A stretch of 64,000 nucleotides of DNA from Cordia subcordata. Its lineage: Eukaryota; Streptophyta; Magnoliopsida; Boraginales; Cordiaceae. Shown here one piece after another: positions 25,496 through 36,953 of the stretch. The position numbers and the translations under genes were made by a program. Location: the NCBI GenBank assembly GCA_028554755.1, contig JAPTOF010000010.1:2588001-2652000 (forward strand), written 5' to 3'. Position 1 is the first letter of the stretch. Every line of letters begins with the position of its first letter. The notes beneath the pieces are model-generated. The model did not search any database and was not told the DNA's origin. It saw nothing but the letters and a program-made list of their open reading frames with translations.

Positions 25496-25505
25496 TATTT
25501 ATATA
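25496..25505 (-). promoter_or_regulatory. Candidate TATA box of the FAF gene
   Basis: Read on the minus strand the site is tatataaata, followed by gggaaatgg. It lies about 470 bases before the FAF start codon, which would give a leader of some 440 bases containing CT-rich tracts. Position is plausible but unsupported by transcript data. Confidence 0.4.
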
Positions 25506-26882
25506 TAGAAAGTAAGTGCTTGGAAGGTACACCTCATATATATATATAGAATAATGACATTTGACAAAGATATGTGACAATGAGAAATTTATTTAAGATT
25601 AAATAACAGTATATTTTGATTTATACTTCAAATTAATCAAGAGTCAGACAATATTTGTAATAATAAAGTATAAGTTTGAATATCCTAAAAATATCTTAGT
25701 GGTAAAAGACGGAAAAAAAACATTACTCATGCGTGAATCCAAGCAGCACTTACTGTTACCAAATTGAGTGCTCTACTTTATTTAATGAAGAGAGAACACT
25801 ACTTGTACGTAGGTTCAAGCAACATCTAGTGCTATCAAGTTAAACGCTCTACTTTATTTAGTAAAATGATCTTGAAGTGGGCTATTATACTCAAATATTA
25901 TCAATTGATGGTCGAATTCTATCAATTGAGTTTTCTCACAACCATATTAAAAATATATATATGAATTTGAATTTTCAAAAATCGCTGTTTTATATGTCGA
26001 TCTAACTATCAATTTGTTAGTTTATGTACAACGGAATGGAGCATAAGGAGTTTGATTTACCCCAGATGATAATTATTAGCTTTGGGCTGTCTCTTTTATT
26101 CCTGAACAATGTCCACATATGGCCAGAAAACAAGAGGATCCTACCAAATATTTCTTGATTCATGACCACGTTCTGCCTGATTTTGACTTTAGTTTTTACA
26201 AAACAGCCATAATTTTGTGTCTGATTCCTGTGTGGTCAGAGTCAAAAATCTAATTTCTTTATTGCATTTGAAGGGAAGGAAACATGAAGCACACACAGGT
26301 TTGAAATTCCCAGGCACCATAATAATATATTTTCATTTCCAGGGCATATGTTTTTTTTTTTTGACTAACATAGCCATCTCCCCGTTATGCTTGAATTCTA
26401 GAAGAGAGTAAAGAGATGAATCTTCGAACTGCAAAGGGTTAAGGGGTATCTATGTCATTTCCAGATGCTTGACCTAGGTAGCTTATTACATCAGCTCCAT
26501 TCCTAGTTGCCCTTTTAAGAAGTAGAATCTTGCTTTCACTTCGACAGCAATGACCTCTTTTGTCAATAGGGAGAAAAACTTCTAGAACAGCCTGCTTAGT
26601 TGAATCACCGGCCTTGTTATGAGATACACGAGCTTCAAGGACTTGTGAGGTTCACGAACACCGGTTGATTCTAGGTAATTCTTATATCGATCGATAATTT
26701 TAAAATAGAACCCGTTAATAACTTTGTACTCAATAAAAAGAAAAACAAAACTTTGTGTACTTTTTCCCCTCGGAGAAATAAAGCCACTTTAAATGATATC
26801 ATTTTGAGAGAAGAAGTTACTCTCAAATCGTTTTCAATCAGCTCTCTTAACGGACCAAAAGGTTTCTATAGCCCGTTCATGT
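25506..26882. other. Intergenic upstream of FAF
   Basis: Two diverged stretches near 25720-25790 and 25795-25865 share gctctactttattta and look like a local duplication. No gene recognised. Confidence 0.4.
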
Positions 26883-27119
26883 TCAAAAGAAGCTGAGTCC
26901 GTAGTTTGTGATCCAGCCCACACATTTATTTGTTTCTCTATATACATGGCACAGTATGTAACCAGGCTTGCTAAAAATCTTTCTACATTCCTCAATATAA
27001 GGCTTCAATCTTTGTGAGTGCTGGTAGCATCCCTTGTCCCAATTAACAAGCAGTTGTGAATCAGACTCAATTTCCAAACGATGGATCCCTCTTAGCACAA
27101 ACTCTAATAAGTTCATCAT
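26883..27119 (-). pseudogene. Retrotransposon RNase H-like (RVT_3) relic 1
   Basis: An isolated 78-codon frame reading IHRLEIESDSQLLVNW, then LKPYIEECRKIFSKPGY, then HVYRETNKCVGWI. This is the pattern of the RNase H-like domain found in plant LINE-derived proteins (ESDSQ with its catalytic Asp, then a HVYRE-N-x-x-A-D block; here the final A-D is V-G). No upstream domain or reverse transcriptase is attached. Confidence 0.7.
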
Positions 27120-28827
27120 ATAAATCCAATCTTATTCCTCTTAATACTTATTAGTTTTAAAATAGAATCCCTTCTTAACAAGATATTAGATATGGTCCTT
27201 GGTCGAGTTACGTCTTAGCCTTGTCTCATATTATTAATGTATAATTCATTTCTCTATCTCATTTCTTGAACGAATTACAAGTAAGAAAGGATTTAAAATA
27301 TAAATCTTTTTCACATAAAAAAATTTTAAAAGTACCATACATATAATAAGATCTTTCTTAACATTAATTTCATATACGATAAAACTTCGTTACATATGTA
27401 TGACAGCTCAATAACTAAGCCAATATTAGTCTCGTCATCAGATTAATTGTACGGACGCTTACGCATGACAAATACATGCTAAAAGCCCTTTTAAAAGTAA
27501 CTAATCAAATCGCCCTCCACTAAAAAGACCCCCTTTTTGCTTTGTCGGCTAGGTGTTGCCCTATGAAAATCTTTCTAATGCCTTTTTCCCTCTCTTTCAA
27601 CTGGTTAAAGTCTCCATGAGGAGGCTCTGCAATAAAGACCGTTTTGATTCCCTTGCAACAGAAGAGGTAGCATCATTAAGTAATAACTTCCATAATTAAA
27701 AACATCGAGTTTGAACTTTTATCTTTTTTGACTTTCGTACAAGTATATTTGACCGTAATATCGATAGTTGATTTAAGTTCAATGTGTCTCCACACCTGGA
27801 ACTTTATAATTTTAAAGTAAATTTGATATCATCCTTATAACGTCTTCCCACGTTAGTTTTGTGTAAGATTTGGGAAGTCTATAACACCCTCACATATTGT
27901 TTCAAATGTGAAATTTGTATTATAGTTTAAGTTCATTAATACAGTCATTAGGGTTTAAACATTTTAAATTAATTAATTAGACTCAATATGGTTGGCAAGC
28001 CAATAATTGAACTTAAGTCGGTATAATTTTTCGTCATTAAATTCTTTTAAAACCCAAAAAGAGAACACTTTCATTAATCAAAGCCATGTGAGGAGACAAC
28101 ATAGCTGCTGACCTACCCTAATTATACTGCCTAATGCGATTCAAAGTTCATTGCTAAAGAAAAGTAGCACGTCACCGAATAGTACTATTGTTGTTAGTGA
28201 TTTCCTGGTATGGAAATGGTGAGTGTGTTAAAACCTCACAGGATGGAGGAAAATGGAAAAAAGAGCAGCTGGCGTATTATGATCAGTGAGCATCTCATTT
28301 ACATATATATATATATGCTCCTGCACTACTTGCGATATATATTCTGACATTCGAAATTATCTAGCTCTTTCTGCAGTGTGTGACCTGGTTGTGATCTTCG
28401 ACAATCTGTCATCCTTCTTTTGCTAGCTTCCATATATTTTATGCCAACAAGTTTGACGAAGAATTCAATAAATTGGAGAGTATGCAATTTTGTTAGAGTA
28501 TTGTTACGTAACACTTTTTTTTATTTTTAACTAGAGGACAGTTCTAATTTAAAATTATTTTTAGGAAGGAAACACACTTTTATAATCTTTTCTATTAGAA
28601 CTTTAATTGCTTTGGGGGTTCTTCAAAGCCAGCGTGTGCCTAGGGATAGATGGAGACATGGAGTCAATAGCTAGCTAGCCAATCGGCCCACATTAGTTGG
28701 CTTCTCAATGAGTATATCCAAAAAATTAGGATTTGGATCCTTTCCTATTTTTATATTCTCTCCAATATACAGAAAGGGATAATCTTAATAATTCACATAA
28801 GTTTAAACTAATTTGGATCCTTTGTTT
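27120..28827. other. Intergenic, AT-rich
   Basis: A TA run at about 28304-28316. No gene or element recognised. Confidence 0.4.
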
Positions 28828-28932
28828 GGGATTAAAGGTAGCTCAAGTAATTGAGATTACCTTTATTAAGAGTAAGGTCCTGAATTCAAATCCTGTAAGG
28901 ATGAAGAGTTTGTAAAAATAAATACATAAAAC
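28828..28932 (+). mobile_element. SINE copy, same family as 3530-3635
   Basis: Begins gggattaaaggtagctcaag (A box) and contains ggtcctgaattcaaatcctg (B box), ending in an A-rich tail (aaaaataaatacataaaac). Flanked by diverged 18-base direct repeats: aatttggatcctttgttt at 28810-28827 and aaattggaccctttattt at 28933-28950. Confidence 0.8.
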
Positions 28933-28965
28933 AAATTGGACCCTTTATTTCAAAATTTAAATTCT

Positions 28966-29193
28966 TTATCCATATCTTTCTTTTCTACCCTTTTGTTTTG
29001 AAATAAAAAAATTATCCCTCCTATATATTAGAAAGAGAATAAATACGAGAGAAAACCCTGCTGACAAAAGAAATTTTTGGCAGTCCTCAGTATAAAGTGG
29101 CAGAGGTCCAATGTATTGACTTCTTCCTTTACTCCAATTGATAAGAAGTTGAGAATCAGATTCCACTTCAAAATTGCTGCCCCTCTTCTTCAT
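28966..29193 (-). pseudogene. RNase H-like (RVT_3) relic 2
   Basis: The frame reads FEVESDSQLLINWSKG, then LPLYTEDCQKFLLSAGFS, then degenerates where HIYRE would be expected. Same domain and orientation as the relic at 26883-27119, but clearly diverged from it. Confidence 0.6.
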
Positions 29194-30424
29194 TTGTCAC
29201 CTTTTTAACTTGAATTAACAAATCTGACATTGAATAGACGAATTCTTACTATAATTGAGAATGAAGGTATATATGAGATAAAACAGTAATCAAGAAACTA
29301 ATAAAGCACAAGGTACAATTAAGAATGAAGCTATGTGTGTGTGTGTGTGTGTTTTGATTTTGTTGAGTCACGAGGTCAGGATATTAGTTCAAAGATAGAT
29401 TTTGAAGGTAGCAAGTGCTTAAGAACTGTCGGCAATCGTGCAACCTACTCTGCTTAAGGAACAAATATAGATAATAACCACCTTGAATTTGATGTATCAA
29501 CACAAATTCTACACAAATTTATAAAGGCTCAAAATACTTTAAAATGAACTCTCACTAACATAAAATTAAAATGAGTCGAACCACTTTGAATTTACTATAC
29601 ACTATACCAACATGTAATAATATATATTTTTGCTATATACTATCTATGAGTTGCTAAAACCAACTTCTCAGCCCTAAATATTTATTGTCAGTGTGATTAT
29701 ATGATTAGGACATTCTAGTCGTTTGTTAAGCAAAGCATACATTTGGTGTTACTACGCAAGTTGGGAGGTGTATAAGATAAGTAAACAACTAGAAAGAAAA
29801 ACTCATAAGCTTGTGGAAATTGATGAAGTCATCTAAGAAAACACTTAAACTAAACAGGTAATAATGAAGAATCGAGTTTGCATGAATGATTATGACAAGC
29901 ATAACAATTTGGTATAAACAATTAAACAAGATTGCCAAAAGGGTGCATTAAGAGTGAATTAGTGAAAGGTGCTTACCAAAAGAAGATAGTGAAAGTTGCA
30001 TGTGAGAGCAAGTTGCTCAACCCGTGAAGAAGACCTAACCTCACAATATTTGGATGCTGTTCAAATACAGGAGGGTGATGATCTGGTCTTTGGATTACAC
30101 ACCCCACGAAACACTAAATATTAAACAAGTTTTTTTTTTTTTTGTTATTATTATAGCCTTTGGTGACCCTAAACGATCTTGCTTTTGCAAATCACTTTTG
30201 TTAATTATAAGTACAAAAAATTAAAGCATCTCTTTTGTGGCAGCACTAAATATTTTAAGGTGAGTCCCACTTGGTGCTAAAGCTGGAATTAATATATCAT
30301 CAAATACTATTCTGCACGATTGACAATGTTTAGTTTATTCACTTTGTGTTTATTTAAAAGTTTAAATTATTGAAAAGATACCTGGATATTTATTATCCTC
30401 TTACACTCACACGTAATTAAATAT
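29194..30424. other. Intergenic
   Basis: A TG run at about 29335-29352 and homopolymer T runs; no gene seen. Confidence 0.4.
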
Positions 30425-30520
30425 GGGATTAGAGAATAGCTCAAGTAGTTAATATTATCTCTCCAGGCGTGAGGTCGTGGGTTTGAATTTCATGGGGTGA
30501 GAGTTTAAAAATATATAGAG
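30425..30520 (+). mobile_element. SINE copy, same family as 3530-3635
   Basis: Reads gggattagagaatagctcaa, then gtgaggtcgtgggtttgaat and catggggtgagagtttaaaa, matching both pol III boxes and the 3' part of the copy at 3530. No target-site duplication could be identified with confidence. Confidence 0.7.
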
Positions 30521-30616
30521 TAAAGTATTCAAGTTACTTAATTAGCTTAATATCTCTAGTACCCTTGATCTTTATGAGCAATTGAGGTATCGGTTTTTCA
30601 ACTGTGTAAATGGAAA

Positions 30617-30843
30617 GACTTGTTTAGACTAATTTTTTTTTTCATTAAAAAAAAATATTTTTTTTTTTATGAAATCAGTACGTTTCTTTGCTATCACTAT
30701 TTGAATTAACTTTCAAAAAAAATTAACAACGTTTTAAGAAAAGCTCAAATTAATTGAGATTCTTTTTAGAAAATTTTGACAATTTCAAAAAGGAAGTTTT
30801 TCAAAATAGAAAAAATAAAAAGCAAAAATAATTCAAACGAGTC
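30617..30843. mobile_element. MITE, 227 bp, gtttgaat-type termini
   Basis: Left end gacttgtttagactaatttt; right end on the other strand gactcgtttgaattattttt. The interior is A/T homopolymer-rich with no coding capacity. The same type lies at 36148-36366. Confidence 0.55.
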
Positions 30844-31829
30844 CTAAGTTGGATGATATCGCCGAAGAAAGAAGGTTCGGCACAACGTAACGGAAGAAAC
30901 ATACTTAAAACCAGCGTCACTTGTGCCAAAAATAATAATAATAATAAGCAAGGCCCACCATGAGTATATGGGAGTGGTGAAGGTGATGACTGATTTTAAG
31001 AGCGAGGACCCATAATTGAAATGTAATAATTTAAACTATAAAAGAATATAATTAATTAGTTTGATATTTCTAAACATATCCAATTAAAAGCATCATCACA
31101 AATTTCCATAAGAATTCATCTTTCTTTTTTTGTGTGATTTTCTTTTAAGCAAAGCCATTCAATCTAAGAATATTTAACTGTACTACGTCATGTCCCTTTG
31201 TCCTTTTGTGAATTATAATAATAAGATAGTGCACATTGATATTTCTTTTAAAAATTGACAAGTTTTTAAAGGACTTGATTATATATCAAAGACAAAAGAT
31301 TCCAGTTCACTGCTTGCACAAGCATGCAAGTAAACACAATGCAGAATCTCTCTCTCTCTCCCTACCTTTCTGACCACCATGTTAGTGTTACCTTTTCCTT
31401 TTTGCTTACTATTATTAGTAATTTCTTTTATTTTTGTAGTACTGATAGGGCAAAGTATAAGTCGAGCTATTACAAAAACGATGTGACGCAGCAAATTGAC
31501 AATATTAAACAAAATAATTAATATTCATCGAGCCCAGGAAAAACTAAATAGCAAGTTGACATCAAGGTACTAGGTTGCCTTTACAGATAATATCTCCTGG
31601 TACTTGGATCCAATCTTAACCGACCACCATCATTAATATCAACCTAACTATGTTAGTCACATTCTCCTTTTCCTTTTTTTTTACAACAGGATCTAAGTCA
31701 AAATTAGATTGAAACTAATCCAAAAGAGATAATTCCTCTCAATTCTTCTTCAAGAATAACTTTGAGTTGGTTCGAGGGAATGCTAATCTAACTTGTACCA
31801 AGGGATAGTTGTAATTCATAATTTGTCAT
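30844..31829. other. Intergenic
   Basis: Short AAT/ATA triplet run near 30931. No gene recognised. Confidence 0.35.
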
Positions 31830-32087
31830 TCAATTCACACTCTTATTGACTTTTCTATAAATGTGTGTGAGAGAAAATCCTTGATTAGCTGAGAGCTTTT
31901 TCTTACATTCCTCAATCAAAGGCACCATCATTCCTCTAGGTTCTGCTTCCCCAGACAACCCATGAGTTAAAAGCTGCGAGCCTGTTTCAATTGCAAGGCT
32001 AATAATTCTCAAATCCTCCACAAATAGCAAATCCTTTAATCCACACACCTTGCTTATTTCAAAAAAAACTCCTCTTGTTGCAACCAA
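31830..32087 (-). pseudogene. RNase H-like (RVT_3) relic 3
   Basis: The frame contains LAIETGSQLLTHGLSG, then MMVPLIEECKKKLS, then GFSLTHIYRKVNKSVN. The catalytic-Asp motif ESDSQ is degraded to ETGSQ. Third fragment of this domain on the same strand within 5.3 kb. Confidence 0.6.
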
Positions 32088-32102
32088 TCCACGGTTAGCC
32101 TT

Positions 32103-32196
32103 AGAACGTTCATCAATATTAAGCTTGATTCCTTCTTTTGGTGGTGTTTAGAATGTCCATCAATATTAAGCTTGACTCCTTCTTTTGGTGGTGTCT
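32103..32196. repeat. 47-bp tandem duplication
   Basis: Two head-to-tail units (32103-32149, 32150-32196) sharing catcaatattaagcttga and ccttcttttggtggtgt, with about five differences. Adjoins the 5' side of RNase H-like relic 3. Confidence 0.85.
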
Positions 32197-35100
32197 AGTT
32201 GATAAGCCTCCATTGGTAAAGATCTAACTTATGCTGTGTTTGTGCATTTCAAATTTAAAATTTCATATAAGCATATAACACATACAATATTAGGCATATG
32301 CCTTTTTTTTTCAGGTAGCAGATTAAATTTGGATTAGTTCTAGTGTATGAGGCAAGTGGCTATACTCTAGTTATATGTTAAAGATCCTTATAAATAGGCA
32401 TTTACTAGCCTTGCGAGAAGAGAGAAGAGTATTCCCTACTCTACAATTTATGGTCTCTCTGCTGCCTCTAGCATATACATCCTTCAAGAGAATGCAAAGT
32501 ACTAGTGATCCATGTAAAAGGTAAATAGATCTTGAGGTACTGAAATACAAAATCCTCGAGAATCAACGGGTAAGCCATACACACACATACACATATATTG
32601 TTTGTATGCCATGGTTGTGCATTATATATATGAATAACTAATTATACTTGTAGCAATTTGTATGTAATATAAGTGAATACATCTATGTAAGTTCACCATG
32701 CATAAGTAGGTACACCATACAATTTGCAGTGCAATATAAGCTACGGATCAACCCTAGGAATAAGGGGAACTTATATTATGTACCTACAGGTATACAATAT
32801 AAGATACACAGCTAAATAGATAGTTGTAGGATATTAAACAAATAGTCATTGGACAAATAGTTGAAGGGTACTGGACAAACAGGCAAGTACACCTTGTAAG
32901 GTGTACTTGCAGGTACAAGCTATAATTTGCTAGGAATAAGACACCTTTTCTTTATTCTAAGCAGTAGTCTATATTTTATCATATTATAACTTTCTTACCG
33001 TAAAATTTTGCGTGTTATATATAACTACCACTTCATCTCTCAATTTAAGCACTTCACACATACAGAAGCTGAGATTCTCACAAAGCTTAAGATGTTATCA
33101 TTCTCTATATAATTGTATACGCCTTCATAATGTGGCCCTCTACATGAATGTAAAGCACTATAAAATTCAATAGTTGTAGATGATAAAATCACAATTTTTG
33201 GGGTGTCTTATTTAATTTATTTCCATTTGATTGCTTTCAGTACCATTGTTGTAGATGCTAAATTAGAAGTTGTTTAAGATCCTTGATCTAAAAACTTTGA
33301 ATTGATTTGCAAGTTAAACTAACATTGTAGGACCAATAACAAATTACTAATATTATTTTCAGACTCGAATTTATTGTTCAAAATGGCCATATTTCAAATA
33401 ATTACTTAAACCCAAAACACTAGCTGATAAATTACACTTTCATTTTGTTTCATACTTATGTGAGGCATTGTAATCAGCCAATCACTCCCTTCTAAGGGCT
33501 TCATGTTTCATTGGGTATAGTCACTTAGAGCTAATATCACTTCTTAATACCTTTTTTTCCCCATGCATCATATCCTAAACACACTCTTATTATGTCTTGC
33601 ATGAATATGAGATATCAAATTTTGTTATATAATAGTAGTAATAATAATTTTTCGTTCTGTAATAATTTTCGTTACCAACTGCCAAGTCTTCGAAGAGATC
33701 TTTAATAGATTATTTTCTCAATAAAACTAACTAATTTTTAATTCATAAAAAATGTAAAATTAAAAAGAAAATGTATCACACCCGCAATTTCGCATGAGGT
33801 TTAGACTAGTTTCTTTTTTGTAACTCACACAAAGTGCTTGGCAAAGCCTAATGATTTACTATCAGTGGCCCATTTTCAAATCCACTAACTTGTAAATTAC
33901 ATATGGATCAGCTTTCTCCTCAGGTTTAATGTAGTTGGGTTGGCCTAATATATGGAGCCCAATGTTAGTCAGCCCACCCTATTTTGGTATATTATTCAGC
34001 CCAACTCAAGAAATATGAAGCTTTTTTCTTTCTGTAGAAAAATATGAAGGGTTTTTTTTTTTTTTTTTCCCCTGTCAATGCAGAAATATGAAGTTGACCA
34101 ATGTATAAAGTGAGACCCAATACAGTTCATACGCGTGATACTTATACATATAATTAATTGATTTAGATTTCTGTTACTCTCATATTTGCATGTGAGACCT
34201 CTGTGTTATGGTGCCAACAAATTGTGGATCCACATTAATTGAAGTCAACTACTCTACCCAAAGTTGGTGAACCGTGTGAAGTTTGCAACTAATAAGGCTA
34301 AGGTTGATAAATTCCAAGCACTTGTATACTACAATCTCTATTACAGGTTGGGTGAAACTGATATCACAAATATTATTTAAATTTTAACAAACTTGAAGCA
34401 TGTGTAATGTATCAAATTTGAATATGACTTTGATTTCTCGAAGCTAAACCAATGTTGTTTTCTCTTAAATGAGTTTCCCGTCATCATCACGCAAAATTAT
34501 ACGCTTATTGTGTCTCTCAATAATGTGAAATATTAAACCGTTGAAATTTAATGGGAAAGAATTAAGTTTATTATCGTATTAGTTATTTTATTTGTGGAAT
34601 ATTGCTTTGATTAAAGCATGTAAATATAATCACATACTTCTCTATAGATGAGACCCTCCCTTTGCAAGTAATCTTTGTGTGCCTTGATTGTGAACCGTCA
34701 TTATAGTGGTAGTTGGGTTGGATTTGGATACATAAAGCATAATTAGTTCATCACAATGATTTCACTAACAAGTGGATCGTGACATGATGAAAAAGGTTTG
34801 TAACCTCTCTAACCACTGCAAAATCTCAAAAAGCAGCATGTATTTTTGTCTCCAAAACTTTGATTCAAAATTGTAAATATATATCATATGAAAATTAATT
34901 TAACAGGATGGCACAACTTAATATAAATACAAATGTCGTAGGTGAAATTGGGTATGTAAAAAAAGTAGTTATTATTAATACAGTAAATAAGTAAAGAAAC
35001 CAACATAATCTGTATAAGATTAAACACTTATATGAGATGGTAATGGTTCAAAACTCACCCTCATTTATTTAGAAAAACATTAAAACTATTTACATGTAAA

Positions 35101-35673
35101 ACTTAAGAAAACATTACTACTATGATTTGATTATGGGGGAGAGTTTAATAAAGGAAAAGAAAATAAACTATTATAAAGAAAATGGGAGGAAGGGATTAAC
35201 TTTTATTTGGATTGAAAAAGAAAAGATTACAAAGGAAATGATCATAAAAGACTGTAAATTTATCTTGTTTGGATTGCGAAAGAAAAGGTAGAGAGGGATG
35301 AATTTTATGTTAAAACGAACGTTTATACCTTTTATAATGTTATCTTTAAACATAAAGAGAAGGATAAAAGGATTATTACAAGAAGAATAATTTCATTTTC
35401 CTCCATTTGCCCTCAATTGGAGAGAGTCATTCTGAAAGTTTCGGAGAGATGAGTTATATCCCTTCTTAACCCTATCAATCCGCATGTCTTTTACCCAAAC
35501 AAGGGGTAAATTTATTCCTTTCATTTCATTTCCCTCAATCCAAGTAAGGGATAAATTTATTACGTGTAAGACTAAAAACAAACTCCAGTACCACATAAGC
35601 ATATGTGTTAAAAAAATTGAGTAAAGTGGTGGAGCAAGACTTTCTCCAAGTGCCTCCTCTCTTTTCCAGTGTT
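32197..35673. other. Long intergenic stretch
   Basis: Near 32391 a TATA-like tataaataggca followed by GA-rich leader-type sequence could be a solo LTR or an old promoter; a similar arrangement occurs near 63302. Near 34975-35040 there is a relative of the repeat at 18631-18915. No gene seen. Confidence 0.4.
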
Positions 35674-35789
35674 AGAGTCTGTTTGACTCTGCTTATCTTA
35701 CTATTTATAAATATCTAAAAAATATACTCTCACATATTTTTTATTATTTACAGCTTAAAATTCCAAATAAGCTAAGCTTAACAAGCTCT
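35674..35789. mobile_element. Small MITE, 116 bp
   Basis: Ends: left agagtctgtttgactctgct; right on the other strand agagcttgttaagcttagct. Size, AT-rich interior and internal motifs (cacatattttttattattt) match the element at 17093-17210, so both probably belong to one family. Confidence 0.55.
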
Positions 35790-36147
35790 TAATCCAAAAA
35801 AAGTCATCATTTTAGTTAACACATTATTTAACTTTTTGGTTGTTAATGACTACACCCCATAAGTTGATAACTTAATCTTCAACTGTTAACATGAATTTTC
35901 TTTTTATTTTATGATTTTTTTGAATTAAAGCCTTTTCCAATACCTATATCATCTCTTTAAGTTGAAAGGTGTTAACATTATTAATTTATTTTATTTTTAT
36001 TTTAGTGTAAAAAGTCATAAATCGCATATAGAGGCTTTGAGAAACCAAGTAAGCACTTCCGGTGAGATTATTGTGAGTATAAATCTAAATCATATTCTAA
36101 TACAAATATTATTTAATACGGTTAGTTTGATATATGTATTAATCAAA
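35790..36147. other. Intergenic upstream of KAPP
   Basis: AT-rich; nothing recognised. Confidence 0.35.
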
Positions 36148-36366
36148 GGGCTTGTTTGAATGGGCTCTTTTTCAGGAAAAAGTATTTTTTTGAGAAAAAA
36201 TTATATTAAATTTACAATAACTATTTGATTTGACTTTCAAAAATGTTAAAATTTAAAAAAATCTCAAATATAACTTATTTTAGAAGTTAGAATTTTTAAT
36301 TTCTAAAAAAAATTAATTTTCAAAAATTATTAAAAAAAAACTTAAAAAAAAAAACCAATTCAAACG
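36148..36366. mobile_element. MITE, 219 bp, next to the KAPP promoter
   Basis: Left end gggcttgtttgaatgggctc; right end on the other strand cgtttgaattggtttttttt. A/T-rich interior. Same type as 30617-30843. It ends about 30 bases before the candidate KAPP TATA box. Confidence 0.55.
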
Positions 36367-36395
36367 AAAAAAAAAAAAGAGAATTCGACTCTCCT

Positions 36396-36403
36396 TATAA
36401 AAG
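36396..36403 (+). promoter_or_regulatory. Candidate TATA box of KAPP
   Basis: tataaaag followed by gaaaaggg, 350 bases before the KAPP start codon, predicting transcription from about 36427 and a leader of roughly 320 bases containing CT/CA and A-rich tracts. Confidence 0.5.
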
Positions 36404-36745
36404 GAAAAGGGAAGACAACACAAAATAAAAGCGACCATTTCAAAGCGCGGTTGTCGCCCAAAAACACAATTGAGGGCGAGGGCACCACCGTTAATCTCCA
36501 GAGCATACCATATGATTGTCTTGATTTTGTAGATTTTGTTTCTTTTTCTCTCATCGTTTGTTGCTCCATTTCCTAAGTCACTTCCATTTTACATTTCACA
36601 ACACACACACGCCAAAAGAATAAAATAAAATAAAATTTCTTCAACAATTTTTATTTTTATTCTTAATTTTGTTTTTGTTTAACCTATAGCATAAATAAAA
36701 AAGGAAAAAAAAAAAATTCAAAGATCACACACGTAAACACCACCG

Positions 36746-36922
36746 ATGGCCAAGGAAGAAGAAGCTGCCCAAAATTTCTTCCTCTTACATCATCGACAAC
36801 AAAATCTTAGCTTTGCCAAAATCGGCATTTTCAATTCTACTACTACTACTAATAATAATATTACTTATAATAAAAACAATAGTGTTTATAATATTAATAA
36901 TAAAAATATTTATAGTAGTAGT

Positions 36923-36953
<31 letters not shown>

